A DNA stretch of 64,000 nucleotides from Chlamydiota bacterium (GTDB lineage: Bacteria > Chlamydiota > Chlamydiia > Chlamydiales > Parachlamydiaceae), in NCBI GenBank assembly GCA_013286645.1, contig JABDFJ010000003.1, forward strand, positions 17,653-81,652, read 5' to 3'. The stretch's first letter is position 1; every line of letters begins with the position of its first letter. The position numbers and the translations under genes were made by a program. Below, piece by piece: positions 19,801 through 28,839 of the stretch. Below the pieces are notes generated by a model. It had not been told where the DNA came from. It did not search any database and was given only the letters and a program-made list of their open reading frames with translations.

Positions 19801-20105
19801 TCATCACAAATTAGAGTACCGCCCTGTTTGAACGCGAAGGTCGCGAAGCCAGCGAAGATAACGCGAAGATTTTTCTCCTCTGGAAATGCTCTTGCAAATT
19901 CATGAAGCTTAAATTATTTATTATCTAAAATCAACGAGGTTGTCTGTTGGGTTGTTGATTAATTTCAAGGAGAAGTTGGTCAAAGATGGTATCAAAAGAT
20001 TTGTCTTGAGCAAGTACTTCCAATAAATAAAAACCATCTTCGCGCTGTCTTCGCTGGCTTCACGGCCTTCGCGTTCAAATAGGGCGGTACGCTAATTTGT
20101 GATGA
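19801..20105. mobile_element. GxxExxY-type TIR element, copy B (internal deletion, gene remnant)
   Basis: TIRs tcatcacaaattagagtaccgccctgtttgaacgcgaaggtcgcgaag.../...ttcgcgttcaaatagggcggtacgctaatttgtgatga. Confidence 0.92.
19883..20026 (+). pseudogene. 3' remnant of a GxxExxY gene inside copy B
   Basis: Translates to EMLLQIHEA*IIYYLKSTRLSVGLLINFKEKLVKDGIKRFVLSKYFQ*, near-identical to the end of the 43595-44008 product, with CAA->TAA nonsense change. Confidence 0.92.
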
Positions 20106-20113
20106 GCCTTTTT

Positions 20114-20683
20114 TTACTCCTTCCCAGCAGCCATCTTCACGGCTTGCGCATAGCTCTCTGTGCGCAAGCTATCCATCGCATAAGTATATGAGTTGAGCGT
20201 TCCGTAGATAATAACCCCATCCATCGATGTGATCGAGGCTATATTATCTAAAGAGGGGTAGACAAAATATCCAGGGTTTGGCTGAACGCGAATGCGCAAG
20301 ACGACATCTTCTAAGGTCAAAGGGAAAGTAGTAAAACAAGCCTGAAATTTTTCGGGATGCGCATTCATGCCATCGATAAAAGTCCCCACCAAGTAAGTGA
20401 TCATCTTGCGGGCATAAGGAATATCTACCTTATCGTCGAGTTCGAAGAGCAATGCCAGTTTAGTGACCTTGCCACCACACTGTGCTTCAGCATTTTTAGC
20501 CACCAATTTAAGGCGCGGATTAAACTTTGACTGCTCTATGGCAAAACAATCGATGTAGTGATCAATGGCTGTCGGCAACCCTAATAATGGGGTCAAGACA
20601 GTATCTTCTTCCTCAGCCACTACATTCATGCCGTGCAGCAACACCATCAACCAGGCTAAAATTACATAGATACGCACTTTCAT
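20114..20683 (-). CDS. Secreted hypothetical protein
   Basis: Signal peptide (ILAWLMVLLHGMNVVAEE); no family recognised. Confidence 0.65.
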   Translation of the reverse strand: MKVRIYVILAWLMVLLHGMNVVAEEEDTVLTPLLGLPTAIDHYIDCFAIEQSKFNPRLKLVAKNAEAQCGGKVTKLALLFELDDKVDIPYARKMITYLVGTFIDGMNAHPEKFQACFTTFPLTLEDVVLRIRVQPNPGYFVYPSLDNIASITSMDGVIIYGTLNSYTYAMDSLRTESYAQAVKMAAGKE

Positions 20684-20807
20684 TACGGAATTACCTCTTC
20701 TGTTTGTTCTTGTTTAATCACAACTTCGCCATTTCTTCAACCGGTTTTTTTCTGGGTAAATAATTTGCCGGCTTATATAGTAAAACTTTAAATGCGTATT
20801 TTCGAGA

Positions 20808-21194
20808 ATGATGATGTCACAACTTTTTTGCAGGCTTACTTTTTTTCTTGGAGTGATGGCACTAGCTGCTACAGGCAGTACCTGCGGCAACGAATTCGTC
20901 CCGGTTCCTACTCCTTTTGAAATCATCTATGTAACGCCATACGAAGTACTTTCCACCCCCTATGGTAGCTACTATCGAAATCCGTCGGGGGAATATGAAA
21001 AAGTCCGTTCCATCTCACGCGATGGCAACGGCACATATGTCATTAAAGTGACTATGCAGTGCCCTATTTGCGGTAAATGTTACGCAGGTACCACACCCGA
21101 TGAAGGTTATTGCTGCCCTCTAAACGAAATCGAAGTTTACCCCCATATATGGTTACCCTCAGATGTATGCAACTCACAAGGAGTCATGGAATGA
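20808..21194 (+). CDS. Secreted hypothetical protein with Cys-rich CPICGKCY...GYCCP segment
   Basis: Signal peptide; translationally coupled to next ORF (ATGGAATGACT overlap). Confidence 0.65.
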   Translation: MMMSQLFCRLTFFLGVMALAATGSTCGNEFVPVPTPFEIIYVTPYEVLSTPYGSYYRNPSGEYEKVRSISRDGNGTYVIKVTMQCPICGKCYAGTTPDEGYCCPLNEIEVYPHIWLPSDVCNSQGVME

Positions 21195-21874
21195 CTAGAT
21201 TCCCCTTATTCAAAATCATAGGCCTAATCCTTTTTTTAGGAGGGACAGGGCTGTCTCCAACAAAAGCTCTCGCAGCCCCTTTAAATACGGCTTCGGTTGC
21301 TGCCATGTCAACTGAACATTTGGCACTTTCGCCCTTAATGGGTTTTGCATGCAACTTCAGCACGCAGTATATCGTTTATATCGATGGTTGGTCGAAAGAG
21401 CGTGTTTTAGCCATGCCGAAAGGGGAACGTCCGATGCCTGCAGTCTATTTAAAGCCTTGGTATATGGCTGTGGAGTTAATGCGTTTTAAAGATGGAGGTT
21501 CTTGGCTGGTTACTGCTGATATTTTAGAGCAGTTCGGCCGTGAATTAATTGGCAGAGCAGATGGGCAGTTCATCATGCCTAGATCTGAAATGGATGAGGT
21601 ATTGAAGTTGGCAAATGGCGATATCGCAATTGTTGAGGAGGAATTAGGCATTCCAAACGGCCTGTGGACAAATAAAAAAATAATCCGTATCGACGTTCCC
21701 TTTCCGCAAAACCAAAATATACGCATTCCTAGTGGCAATGAAGTGGGAGCTAATACTGATTGGTTGCCTGGGGGGCAATTGCCAAAAGGGTACTACGAAG
21801 CTATTATAGATCGAATTCCTAAAGGATGTTATTTAGAAACACCCCTAGACTTCCGTTCTCAACAGAAGCCGTAA
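21191..21874 (+). CDS. Secreted hypothetical protein (ORF open from 21110)
   Basis: Signal peptide; C-terminal NIRIPSGNEVGANTDWLPGGQLPKGYYEAIIDRIP. Confidence 0.65.
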   Translation: MTRFPLFKIIGLILFLGGTGLSPTKALAAPLNTASVAAMSTEHLALSPLMGFACNFSTQYIVYIDGWSKERVLAMPKGERPMPAVYLKPWYMAVELMRFKDGGSWLVTADILEQFGRELIGRADGQFIMPRSEMDEVLKLANGDIAIVEEELGIPNGLWTNKKIIRIDVPFPQNQNIRIPSGNEVGANTDWLPGGQLPKGYYEAIIDRIPKGCYLETPLDFRSQQKP

Positions 21875-21970
21875 AACCTCAAGGTCAGCCCTAAAGAGAA
21901 TGTGAAGATATACAACATTTGGAGCTAAAGTCCACAGCAATTGGCGAAGGACTTTAGTGTTGAAAATATG

Positions 21971-22349
21971 GGTTCATCCGGTTTAATAGGACTTTCTCCT
22001 GAAGAAATTTATTGCCAGGCGAAGCTCATCTCTTTGTAGCCCGTAGCTAAGGCTTGCGAGCGCAGCGCAGACAGCCGCAGCTACGGGAATGTTAAGTGGA
22101 ATGCTCAACCCCGTAGGGGTTCTTCTCTTTTAAGATATACGATAGAAAGAGAAGAACCCCTACGGGGTTGATGCTGCAATTCATTTTCCCGTAGCTGCGG
22201 CGGTCTACGCTGCGCTCGCAAGCCTTAGCTACGGGCTACAAAGAGATGAGCTTCGCCAAGAGATTTTAACAAGGTCCTGCAATTCTCGATGAAGCATAAA
22301 CAAGAAACATCATTGGTTGGATAGTGAGTCCTACAAAACCGGATGAACC
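21971..22349. repeat. Nested palindromic element (three levels of inverted repeat)
   Basis: Outer GGTTCATCCGGTTT.../...AAACCGGATGAACC; middle 72-nt arms 22018-22089/22186-22257; inner 25-nt arms 22106-22130/22146-22170. Confidence 0.93.
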
Positions 22350-22354
22350 AGAAT

Positions 22355-23077
22355 ATGACAACGACAGCAAATCCTACATATGTAATCATCGGCGCAGGAC
22401 GTGTAGCAAGCCACTTCACCCACTATTTTAATTTGCTTAAATTGCCCTTTAACAATTGGTCGCGCGCCCAAGATCCTGCTGGAAAAGACTTATCGACACT
22501 TGTGCAAGGTGATGTGAGAGTCTTGTTGGCGATCAAAGATTCAGCTATCGAAGAATTTGTTTCGATGCATCCCTGCCTGCACGGCAAACTATGCTTGCAT
22601 CTTTCAGGTCACTTATCCACACCATTAGCCTATGGAGCACATCCGCTGTTTACCTTTGGGTCTGATTTGTATGAGTTAAGTGCTTATCAACACATCCCTT
22701 TTATTTTGGAAACAGGGGGGCCCTCTTTTGAAACACTGCTACCTGGATTGAAGAATCAACATTACACCATCGACAAATCGTTAAAACCGCTTTATCACAG
22801 CCTATGTGTTTTGAGCGGCAATTTTTCTTGTCTCCTGTGGCAAAAATTTTTTTCTGAATTAGAAAAAACTCTACATCTGCCAAAAGAGGTCGCGTTCTCC
22901 TATTTACAGCAGATTGCCAACAACCTGCAAAAAGATTCAGAAAGTGCACTGACTGGTCCATTGGTGCGCGGTGACAAAGTCACCATTGCAACCAATCTAA
23001 AAGCTTTGGAGGGAGACCCCTTTCAAGGTGTTTATCAGGCTTTCGTCGATATGTACGAAAAAACAAAACAGAAGTAG
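22355..23077 (+). CDS. Rossmann-like/DUF2520 protein, candidate PanG-type ketopantoate reductase (ORF open from 22343)
   Basis: YVIIGAGRVASHF nucleotide-binding motif; first gene of panC-coaBC-panB operon. Confidence 0.65.
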   Translation: MTTTANPTYVIIGAGRVASHFTHYFNLLKLPFNNWSRAQDPAGKDLSTLVQGDVRVLLAIKDSAIEEFVSMHPCLHGKLCLHLSGHLSTPLAYGAHPLFTFGSDLYELSAYQHIPFILETGGPSFETLLPGLKNQHYTIDKSLKPLYHSLCVLSGNFSCLLWQKFFSELEKTLHLPKEVAFSYLQQIANNLQKDSESALTGPLVRGDKVTIATNLKALEGDPFQGVYQAFVDMYEKTKQK

Positions 23078-23088
23078 GACAAGAGTTT

Positions 23089-23922
23089 GTGAAAATTATT
23101 AAGACGATCAAAGAGATGCAAGCCTGGTCTAGACATCAGGTTAAGATAGGTAAGTCCATCGGTTTTGTGCCAACGATGGGGGCTCTCCATGCAGGTCACA
23201 AAAGCCTCTTAGAACGAGCACGTCTGGAAAATGATATTGTCGTGTCATCCATTTACATCAATCCCACCCAGTTTGGATCACAAGAAGATTTAGCCAGATA
23301 TCCACAGACCTTCGAAGCTGATAGGCAGCTGTGTGAAGCTGCAGGTGTTGATTGTGTGTTTGCCCCAGAGAATGTCTATGAATCCGATTCACAAACATGG
23401 GTAGTTGTCGAAAAATTACAGCAAATGCTTGAAGGGAAGAGCCGGCCAGGACACTTCAATGGGGTTGCAACAGTGGTGACAAAACTCTTCAATATCGTGC
23501 ACCCTACAAGAGCTTATTTTGGACGCAAAGATGCTCAACAGCTAGTCGTCATTAAGACGATGGTGAAAGAGTTAAATATGGATTTGGATATTATCCCTTG
23601 CGATACTGTGCGTGAAGCAGATGGTTTGGCGATGAGCAGTCGCAACCGCTTTTTATCCCCAACAGAACGACAACAAGCCTTATGTATCTATCGCGCCTTA
23701 ACGTATTGCCGCCAGCAAGTGGAAAACGGTGAAAGAAATGCCTCCAAATTGGTTGAAGGCATGCACCGTATACTCACCATAGACATTGATTATGTTGTCA
23801 TCGTTGATGCGCAGTGCTTGGTTCCAATAGCAATTTTAAAAGATGATGTTTTGGTGGCAATCGCTGTCAAAGTGGGCAGCGTGAGGCTCATTGACAATAT
23901 CAACTTTACGGGATTGTCATAA
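23089..23922 (+). CDS. panC: Pantothenate synthetase
   Basis: FVPTMGALHAGHKSLLERAR, YINPTQFG, GRKDAQQLVVIK, MSSRNRFL. Confidence 0.97.
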   Translation: MKIIKTIKEMQAWSRHQVKIGKSIGFVPTMGALHAGHKSLLERARLENDIVVSSIYINPTQFGSQEDLARYPQTFEADRQLCEAAGVDCVFAPENVYESDSQTWVVVEKLQQMLEGKSRPGHFNGVATVVTKLFNIVHPTRAYFGRKDAQQLVVIKTMVKELNMDLDIIPCDTVREADGLAMSSRNRFLSPTERQQALCIYRALTYCRQQVENGERNASKLVEGMHRILTIDIDYVVIVDAQCLVPIAILKDDVLVAIAVKVGSVRLIDNINFTGLS

Positions 23923-23923
23923 A

Positions 23924-25177
23924 ATGAACAAAAGCAAAAAGAGCATTTTAGAAGGCAAACGCATTCTTCTAGGAATCACTGGCGGCATTGCGGCTTATAA
24001 GGTGCCGGATCTTGTGAGGTTACTGATCAAAGCTAAGGCCGATGTGCGCGTAGTAATGACAGATGCCGCTCAACAATTCGTCACGCCTTTGACCATGCAG
24101 GCCATTTCACAACACGTTGTGGCAACAGACCTTTTTGATCTTTCCCAAGAAGCAACTATAGGACATATTGAGCTGGCCGATTGGGCTGAATTATTGGTGA
24201 TCGCACCCGCTACGGCTGATGTGGTGGCGCGGCTCGCTCTAGGCTTTGCTAATGACCTATTAACAACCATTGCGTTAGCTTGTCAGGCCCCTCTTTTGAT
24301 TGCACCCGCTATGAATGTCAACATGTGGCAGCACCCCGCAACGAAAAATAACGTCGCTGTATTGACTGAAAGAGGGGCCGAAATTGTAGGACCAGGACAT
24401 GGTGAGTTGGCTTGTGGGTGGGTCGGCTCTGGCCGTATGAGCGAGCCTGAAGAGATCTTAGAAGGATGCTGCCGAGCGCTTGGTCCTCAAGATCTAAAGG
24501 GCCTGCGTATATTGGTGACGGCAGGTCCTACCTATGAAGCGCTTGATCCTGTGCGTTTCATCACCAATCGTTCAACAGGCAAAATGGGGTACGCCCTTGC
24601 ACAAGCAGCAGCCTGGAGAGGTGCAGATGTAATTCTCGTAAGCGGTCCTACTGTCCTTCCCACCCCGGTAGGCGTCAAAAGAATCGATGTGGAAAGCGCA
24701 AGAGAAATGCACGACAAAGTAGTAGCTCATCGAAGTGATGCAGATGTGATCGCCTTGGTAGCTGCTGTTGGAGATTATCGACCACAAGTGGTCTCTACAA
24801 AAAAACTGAAAAAAACAGCTCTGGGGAATACTCCCTCAATACAATTAGAAGAAAATCCAGACATCTTAAAAGAACTGGGTGCTAAGAAATGGGTTGGAAA
24901 AAGGAAGCCCCCTTTTTTGATCGGCTTTGCAGCAGAGACAGAAAATATCGAACAACATGCCGCCGCCAAATTTCAAGCTAAAGGCTGCGATTTAATGATT
25001 GCTAATGACATCAGTGAAGCAGGCTCCGGATTTAAAACAGACACCAATCGTGTATATATTGTCAGCAATCATAGAGATAAAGCAGATAAACCAACAGGAG
25101 AATGGCTTCCAAAGATGACCAAAGCTGAGGTGGCAAATGCTATCCTCGATAAAATGATAAATATTTTAAATCCTTGA
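23924..25177 (+). CDS. coaBC: Bifunctional phosphopantothenoylcysteine decarboxylase/phosphopantothenate-cysteine ligase
   Basis: LLGITGGIAAYK, PAMNVNMWQHPAT, ITNRSTGKMGYALA, GFAAET. Confidence 0.97.
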   Translation: MNKSKKSILEGKRILLGITGGIAAYKVPDLVRLLIKAKADVRVVMTDAAQQFVTPLTMQAISQHVVATDLFDLSQEATIGHIELADWAELLVIAPATADVVARLALGFANDLLTTIALACQAPLLIAPAMNVNMWQHPATKNNVAVLTERGAEIVGPGHGELACGWVGSGRMSEPEEILEGCCRALGPQDLKGLRILVTAGPTYEALDPVRFITNRSTGKMGYALAQAAAWRGADVILVSGPTVLPTPVGVKRIDVESAREMHDKVVAHRSDADVIALVAAVGDYRPQVVSTKKLKKTALGNTPSIQLEENPDILKELGAKKWVGKRKPPFLIGFAAETENIEQHAAAKFQAKGCDLMIANDISEAGSGFKTDTNRVYIVSNHRDKADKPTGEWLPKMTKAEVANAILDKMINILNP

Positions 25178-25194
25178 TTTGATTGGAAGCATCA

Positions 25195-26622
25195 ATGGAC
25201 CAAACAACAGCGTTTATAGATCCTTATGGAAACAATGAACAGGCCATCAGCCAGCTCGTGCACCGTGTTGTCGATTTGGTTATTAGTGAAACGGCGAAAG
25301 CTAGTGAGCGGCAGCCTCTCCCCCATATGAAAGGGTTGTGGCGCCCTACACAAATGCCTCAAGAGCCTGTGCCTCTTGAGACAATTTTCGACAACCTCAA
25401 AGTATTGATCCATCACGCTATGAATCCTGCCCATCCAGGCTATATGGGACATATGGACCCACCACCCGCGACTTTTTCCATTTTGGGCGATATCGTTGCT
25501 TCGGTCCTAAACAACAACATGTTGTGTTTTGAGATGGCTCCAAGTTTTACAGTGCTAGAGAAAACACTACTCAAGCAATTTGCTAAAACATTTGGTATGT
25601 CTGACGAAGCTGGCGGCATCATGGTTAGTGGGGGGAGTTTAAGCAATCTAGCTGTCATCTCACTCGCGCGCAACGTGAGATTTTCCACCCATAAGGGTGG
25701 ATTAGCCATGTTGAATCGTCCGCCCGTCTTATTTGCATCCACAGCCGCCCATACTTCGATACACAAGGCGGCCATGCTTTTAGGATTAGGGATTGATGCC
25801 GTCATAAATATACCCACCGATAAAAACGGACGGATGGATGTCATCGAGCTGGAACGGCAAGTGCTGTTAAGCAAGGAACAAGGCAAAATCCCATTCTGCG
25901 TCGTTTGTACAGCTGGTACGACAATTACAGGCATGATCGACCCCATTGGACCCATCCATGCAATCGCCAAAGCCCATGATCTTTGGATGCATGTCGATGC
26001 TGTATATGGAGGTGCTTTAATTTTTTCCGAAAAACACCGCCATCTATTAAATGGCATCGAAATGGCAGATTCCATAGCGTTCAACCCACAAAAATGGTTG
26101 TGCGTTACAAAGACTTGTGCCATGTTTCTTATTAAAGATATTTCTTTACTTGAACGTGCTTTTCGCATTCCAGCCCCTTATATGTCGGACCACGATGAAG
26201 GGCCTAATTTGGGAGAAATATCGATTCAAGGGACGAGATATCCCGATATTTTGAAGCTATGGCTTTCGCTCCAATATTTCGGTATCAAAGGGTGGAGCCA
26301 ACTTGTTGATACAGGCATGATGTTGAAAGAATTTTTCTTAGAAGAAATACATAAACGCCCCTTTCTTGAGTTATCGTGTAAGCCAGATGTCAATGTTATT
26401 TGTTTTAGAATTAAAGCCGAAGGGCTTACCACAGCAGAATTAAATGAGAAGAACAAAGCTATGCAGCAGCATTTATTAAAAGAGAGCATGTTCTTGTCTT
26501 TGCCCGACCTCCATGGGCAAACATGGCTAAAAGTTGTGCTGATTAATCCAAATGTTACCAAAACAGTCATCAACAAGTTATTTGCCAGTATCGATAAATT
26601 TATTGAAGGAGTCCCTGTATGA
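25195..26622 (+). CDS. Group II PLP-dependent decarboxylase, candidate PanP-type aspartate 1-decarboxylase (ORF open from 25183)
   Basis: PLP-lysine motif FNPQKWLCVTKTCA, HVDAVYGGAL; position between coaBC and panB. Confidence 0.75.
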   Translation: MDQTTAFIDPYGNNEQAISQLVHRVVDLVISETAKASERQPLPHMKGLWRPTQMPQEPVPLETIFDNLKVLIHHAMNPAHPGYMGHMDPPPATFSILGDIVASVLNNNMLCFEMAPSFTVLEKTLLKQFAKTFGMSDEAGGIMVSGGSLSNLAVISLARNVRFSTHKGGLAMLNRPPVLFASTAAHTSIHKAAMLLGLGIDAVINIPTDKNGRMDVIELERQVLLSKEQGKIPFCVVCTAGTTITGMIDPIGPIHAIAKAHDLWMHVDAVYGGALIFSEKHRHLLNGIEMADSIAFNPQKWLCVTKTCAMFLIKDISLLERAFRIPAPYMSDHDEGPNLGEISIQGTRYPDILKLWLSLQYFGIKGWSQLVDTGMMLKEFFLEEIHKRPFLELSCKPDVNVICFRIKAEGLTTAELNEKNKAMQQHLLKESMFLSLPDLHGQTWLKVVLINPNVTKTVINKLFASIDKFIEGVPV

Positions 26623-27404
26623 TCAATGTACTCGAATTTCAGAAAATGAAAAATGAAGGCAAAAAGATCTCTATGATCACCTGCTATGATGCATGGTCGG
26701 CGAAAATCATCGCCAAAACAAATATCGACTGTATTTTAGTTGGTGACAGCTTAGCCATGGTCATGCATGGGTATAAAACCACTATCAATGCCACCGTCGA
26801 CCTCATGTATACACATACACAAGCAGTTTCCAGATGCGCTTCCAATAAGTTTATTATCGGTGATATGCCCTTTCTATCTCACCGAAAGGGCCTTTCCTAT
26901 ATGATGGAGACGGTTCAAAGATTAGAGCAAGCGGGCGCACAAGCTGTCAAATTAGAAGGCGCCGCCGGACATTTAGATTTAATCACACATGTCGTTGAAT
27001 CGGGAGTTCCTGTGATGGGCCATTTGGGATTGACTCCTCAGTCCGTTAATCTAATCGGAGGATATAAAGTCCAAGGTAAAGGAAAGCATGCTGGTGAAAC
27101 TATTTTAGAACAGGCGTTAGGACTGCAAGAAGCTGGATGTTTTGCTCTTGTATTAGAATGTGTACCTCACGCTCTGGCCAAAGAAATCACCGAAAAACTA
27201 TCCATTCCAACTATAGGCATTGGTGCTGGACCCGATGTAGACGGACAAGTTCTCGTGCTGCATGATATGTTAGGATTGGATGACCATCGACCAAAGTTCC
27301 TAAAAACATATCTGGATGGCAAAGACCTCATTCACAATGCGCTAAACACTTATGATGAGGAAGTAAAAAAAGGCGTATTTCCCGCTATAGAACATTGTTA
27401 TTGA
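26619..27404 (+). CDS. panB: 3-methyl-2-oxobutanoate hydroxymethyltransferase
   Basis: ITCYDAWSAKI, VGDSLAMVMHGYKTT, MGHLGLTPQSVNLIGGYKVQGK. Confidence 0.97.
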   Translation: MINVLEFQKMKNEGKKISMITCYDAWSAKIIAKTNIDCILVGDSLAMVMHGYKTTINATVDLMYTHTQAVSRCASNKFIIGDMPFLSHRKGLSYMMETVQRLEQAGAQAVKLEGAAGHLDLITHVVESGVPVMGHLGLTPQSVNLIGGYKVQGKGKHAGETILEQALGLQEAGCFALVLECVPHALAKEITEKLSIPTIGIGAGPDVDGQVLVLHDMLGLDDHRPKFLKTYLDGKDLIHNALNTYDEEVKKGVFPAIEHCY

Positions 27405-27417
27405 TTGGTTCTTTGAC

Positions 27418-28203
27418 ATGATTAAACAGACTTACCTTTCTCCCCATTTGGTAATTGATATTGGAAATACTAAGATTGGTGGCGCCGTTTTTGCTGGCGA
27501 CGAGTTGATCATGAAATTTAGATTCCGCAGAAGCGCTCATTGGACCGAAGAATTGTCCCGCAGCTTAATCCACTGTGGAAAGCTATCTGGTGCATTGGTC
27601 AGCTCAGTATTTCCAGCCATTAATCCCACTGTCATGCAAATGTTAAGCTCATTGAAGATTCCTGTGACCTTTGTTGAAGATCTAAAACTCACGATAGATA
27701 ACCATGGACATAATGTGGGCTCAGATAGGTTAGCAGATGCTTATGGGGTCATGAAATTGCACCCTGGCAATGCTATTACCATCGCCGTTGGAACAGCCTT
27801 AGTCTTCAATGTAATCAAAGGAAATGCGTTTTACGGAGGTGCCATCTGCCCTGGAATGGGCATGGGATTAAGAGCCCTGGCAGAGCACTGCGCATTGCTG
27901 CCTTTAGTGGAAATCACCAAACCTACAGTTGTTTGTTCGAATGAGACAGAAGGGAACATGCGAAGTGGAATTTATTATGGGCTTTTAGGTACAATTGAGC
28001 GCCTGATTAAGGAATTAAAGCACGAGTGTTTTGCTGATAGCACCGCCTGCGTAGTGATGACAGGTGGATTATTTTCGGGAACCCAAGGGGAGTCTACAAT
28101 TTTAGGTACCCAACTAAAGAGAGATCTAGGTAATATTGTAGATCATCTAGAAGTTGATTTAACATCTATTGGCTTAAACGAGATTTACAAAAAGCACTTG
28201 TAA
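27418..28203 (+). CDS. coaX: Type III pantothenate kinase (divergent)
   Basis: VIDIGNTKIGGAVF, GSDRLADAYG, YGGAICPGMGMGLRAL. Confidence 0.85.
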   Translation: MIKQTYLSPHLVIDIGNTKIGGAVFAGDELIMKFRFRRSAHWTEELSRSLIHCGKLSGALVSSVFPAINPTVMQMLSSLKIPVTFVEDLKLTIDNHGHNVGSDRLADAYGVMKLHPGNAITIAVGTALVFNVIKGNAFYGGAICPGMGMGLRALAEHCALLPLVEITKPTVVCSNETEGNMRSGIYYGLLGTIERLIKELKHECFADSTACVVMTGGLFSGTQGESTILGTQLKRDLGNIVDHLEVDLTSIGLNEIYKKHL

Positions 28204-28218
28204 GAGAAGCAAATATCT

Positions 28219-28839
28219 ATGTTTACAGGCATTGTACGTGGCATTGGAAAAATAACAGAAGCGCACCACATTCCAGGAAGAATGCGTCTTGGTGTATCCA
28301 TGGAAAAGTCACTCTCTGCAAATGTTGAAACAGGTGCTAGCATTGCCATCGATGGGGTATGCCTGACGGTAGTATCTACTGATCAAAATGTGGTGCATTT
28401 TGACGTGATCCAAGAAACCCTCGATCGTACCACATTGCGCCTTTTGGCCCCTCATCACCAAGTCAATATCGAGCGATCAGCACGTCTTGGAGATGAAATC
28501 GGAGGACACCTCCTCTCTGGGCATATCTATGGAACAGCGAAAATATTTTCTATTGAAAAAGAGAACAATAACTGCGTTGTCACCCTGCAGTGTGCGCCAG
28601 CCTGGACCAAATACCTGCTACCAAAAGGGTATATTGCTTTAAATGGGGCCAGCTTAACACTTGTGGATGTGCATAAAGATACAGGGCTTTTTACCGTTCA
28701 CCTTATTCCTGAAACGTTGCAACGCACCACGTTTGGCACAAAAAAGGTGGGAGATATAGCGAATGTCGAATTAGATTCTCAAACACAGGCCATTGTAGAT
28801 ACTATTGAGAGGATTTATGCTAACAGATCCACCAACTGA
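28219..28839 (+). CDS. ribE: Riboflavin synthase alpha subunit
   Basis: MFTGIVRGIGKI, duplicated lumazine-binding domains, VCLTVV and GASLTLVDV. Confidence 0.95.
   Translation: MFTGIVRGIGKITEAHHIPGRMRLGVSMEKSLSANVETGASIAIDGVCLTVVSTDQNVVHFDVIQETLDRTTLRLLAPHHQVNIERSARLGDEIGGHLLSGHIYGTAKIFSIEKENNNCVVTLQCAPAWTKYLLPKGYIALNGASLTLVDVHKDTGLFTVHLIPETLQRTTFGTKKVGDIANVELDSQTQAIVDTIERIYANRSTN

Noticed and set aside
25440-26168. 242-aa - strand ORF
   Set aside because: Shadow ORF antisense to the PLP decarboxylase, which has clear family motifs
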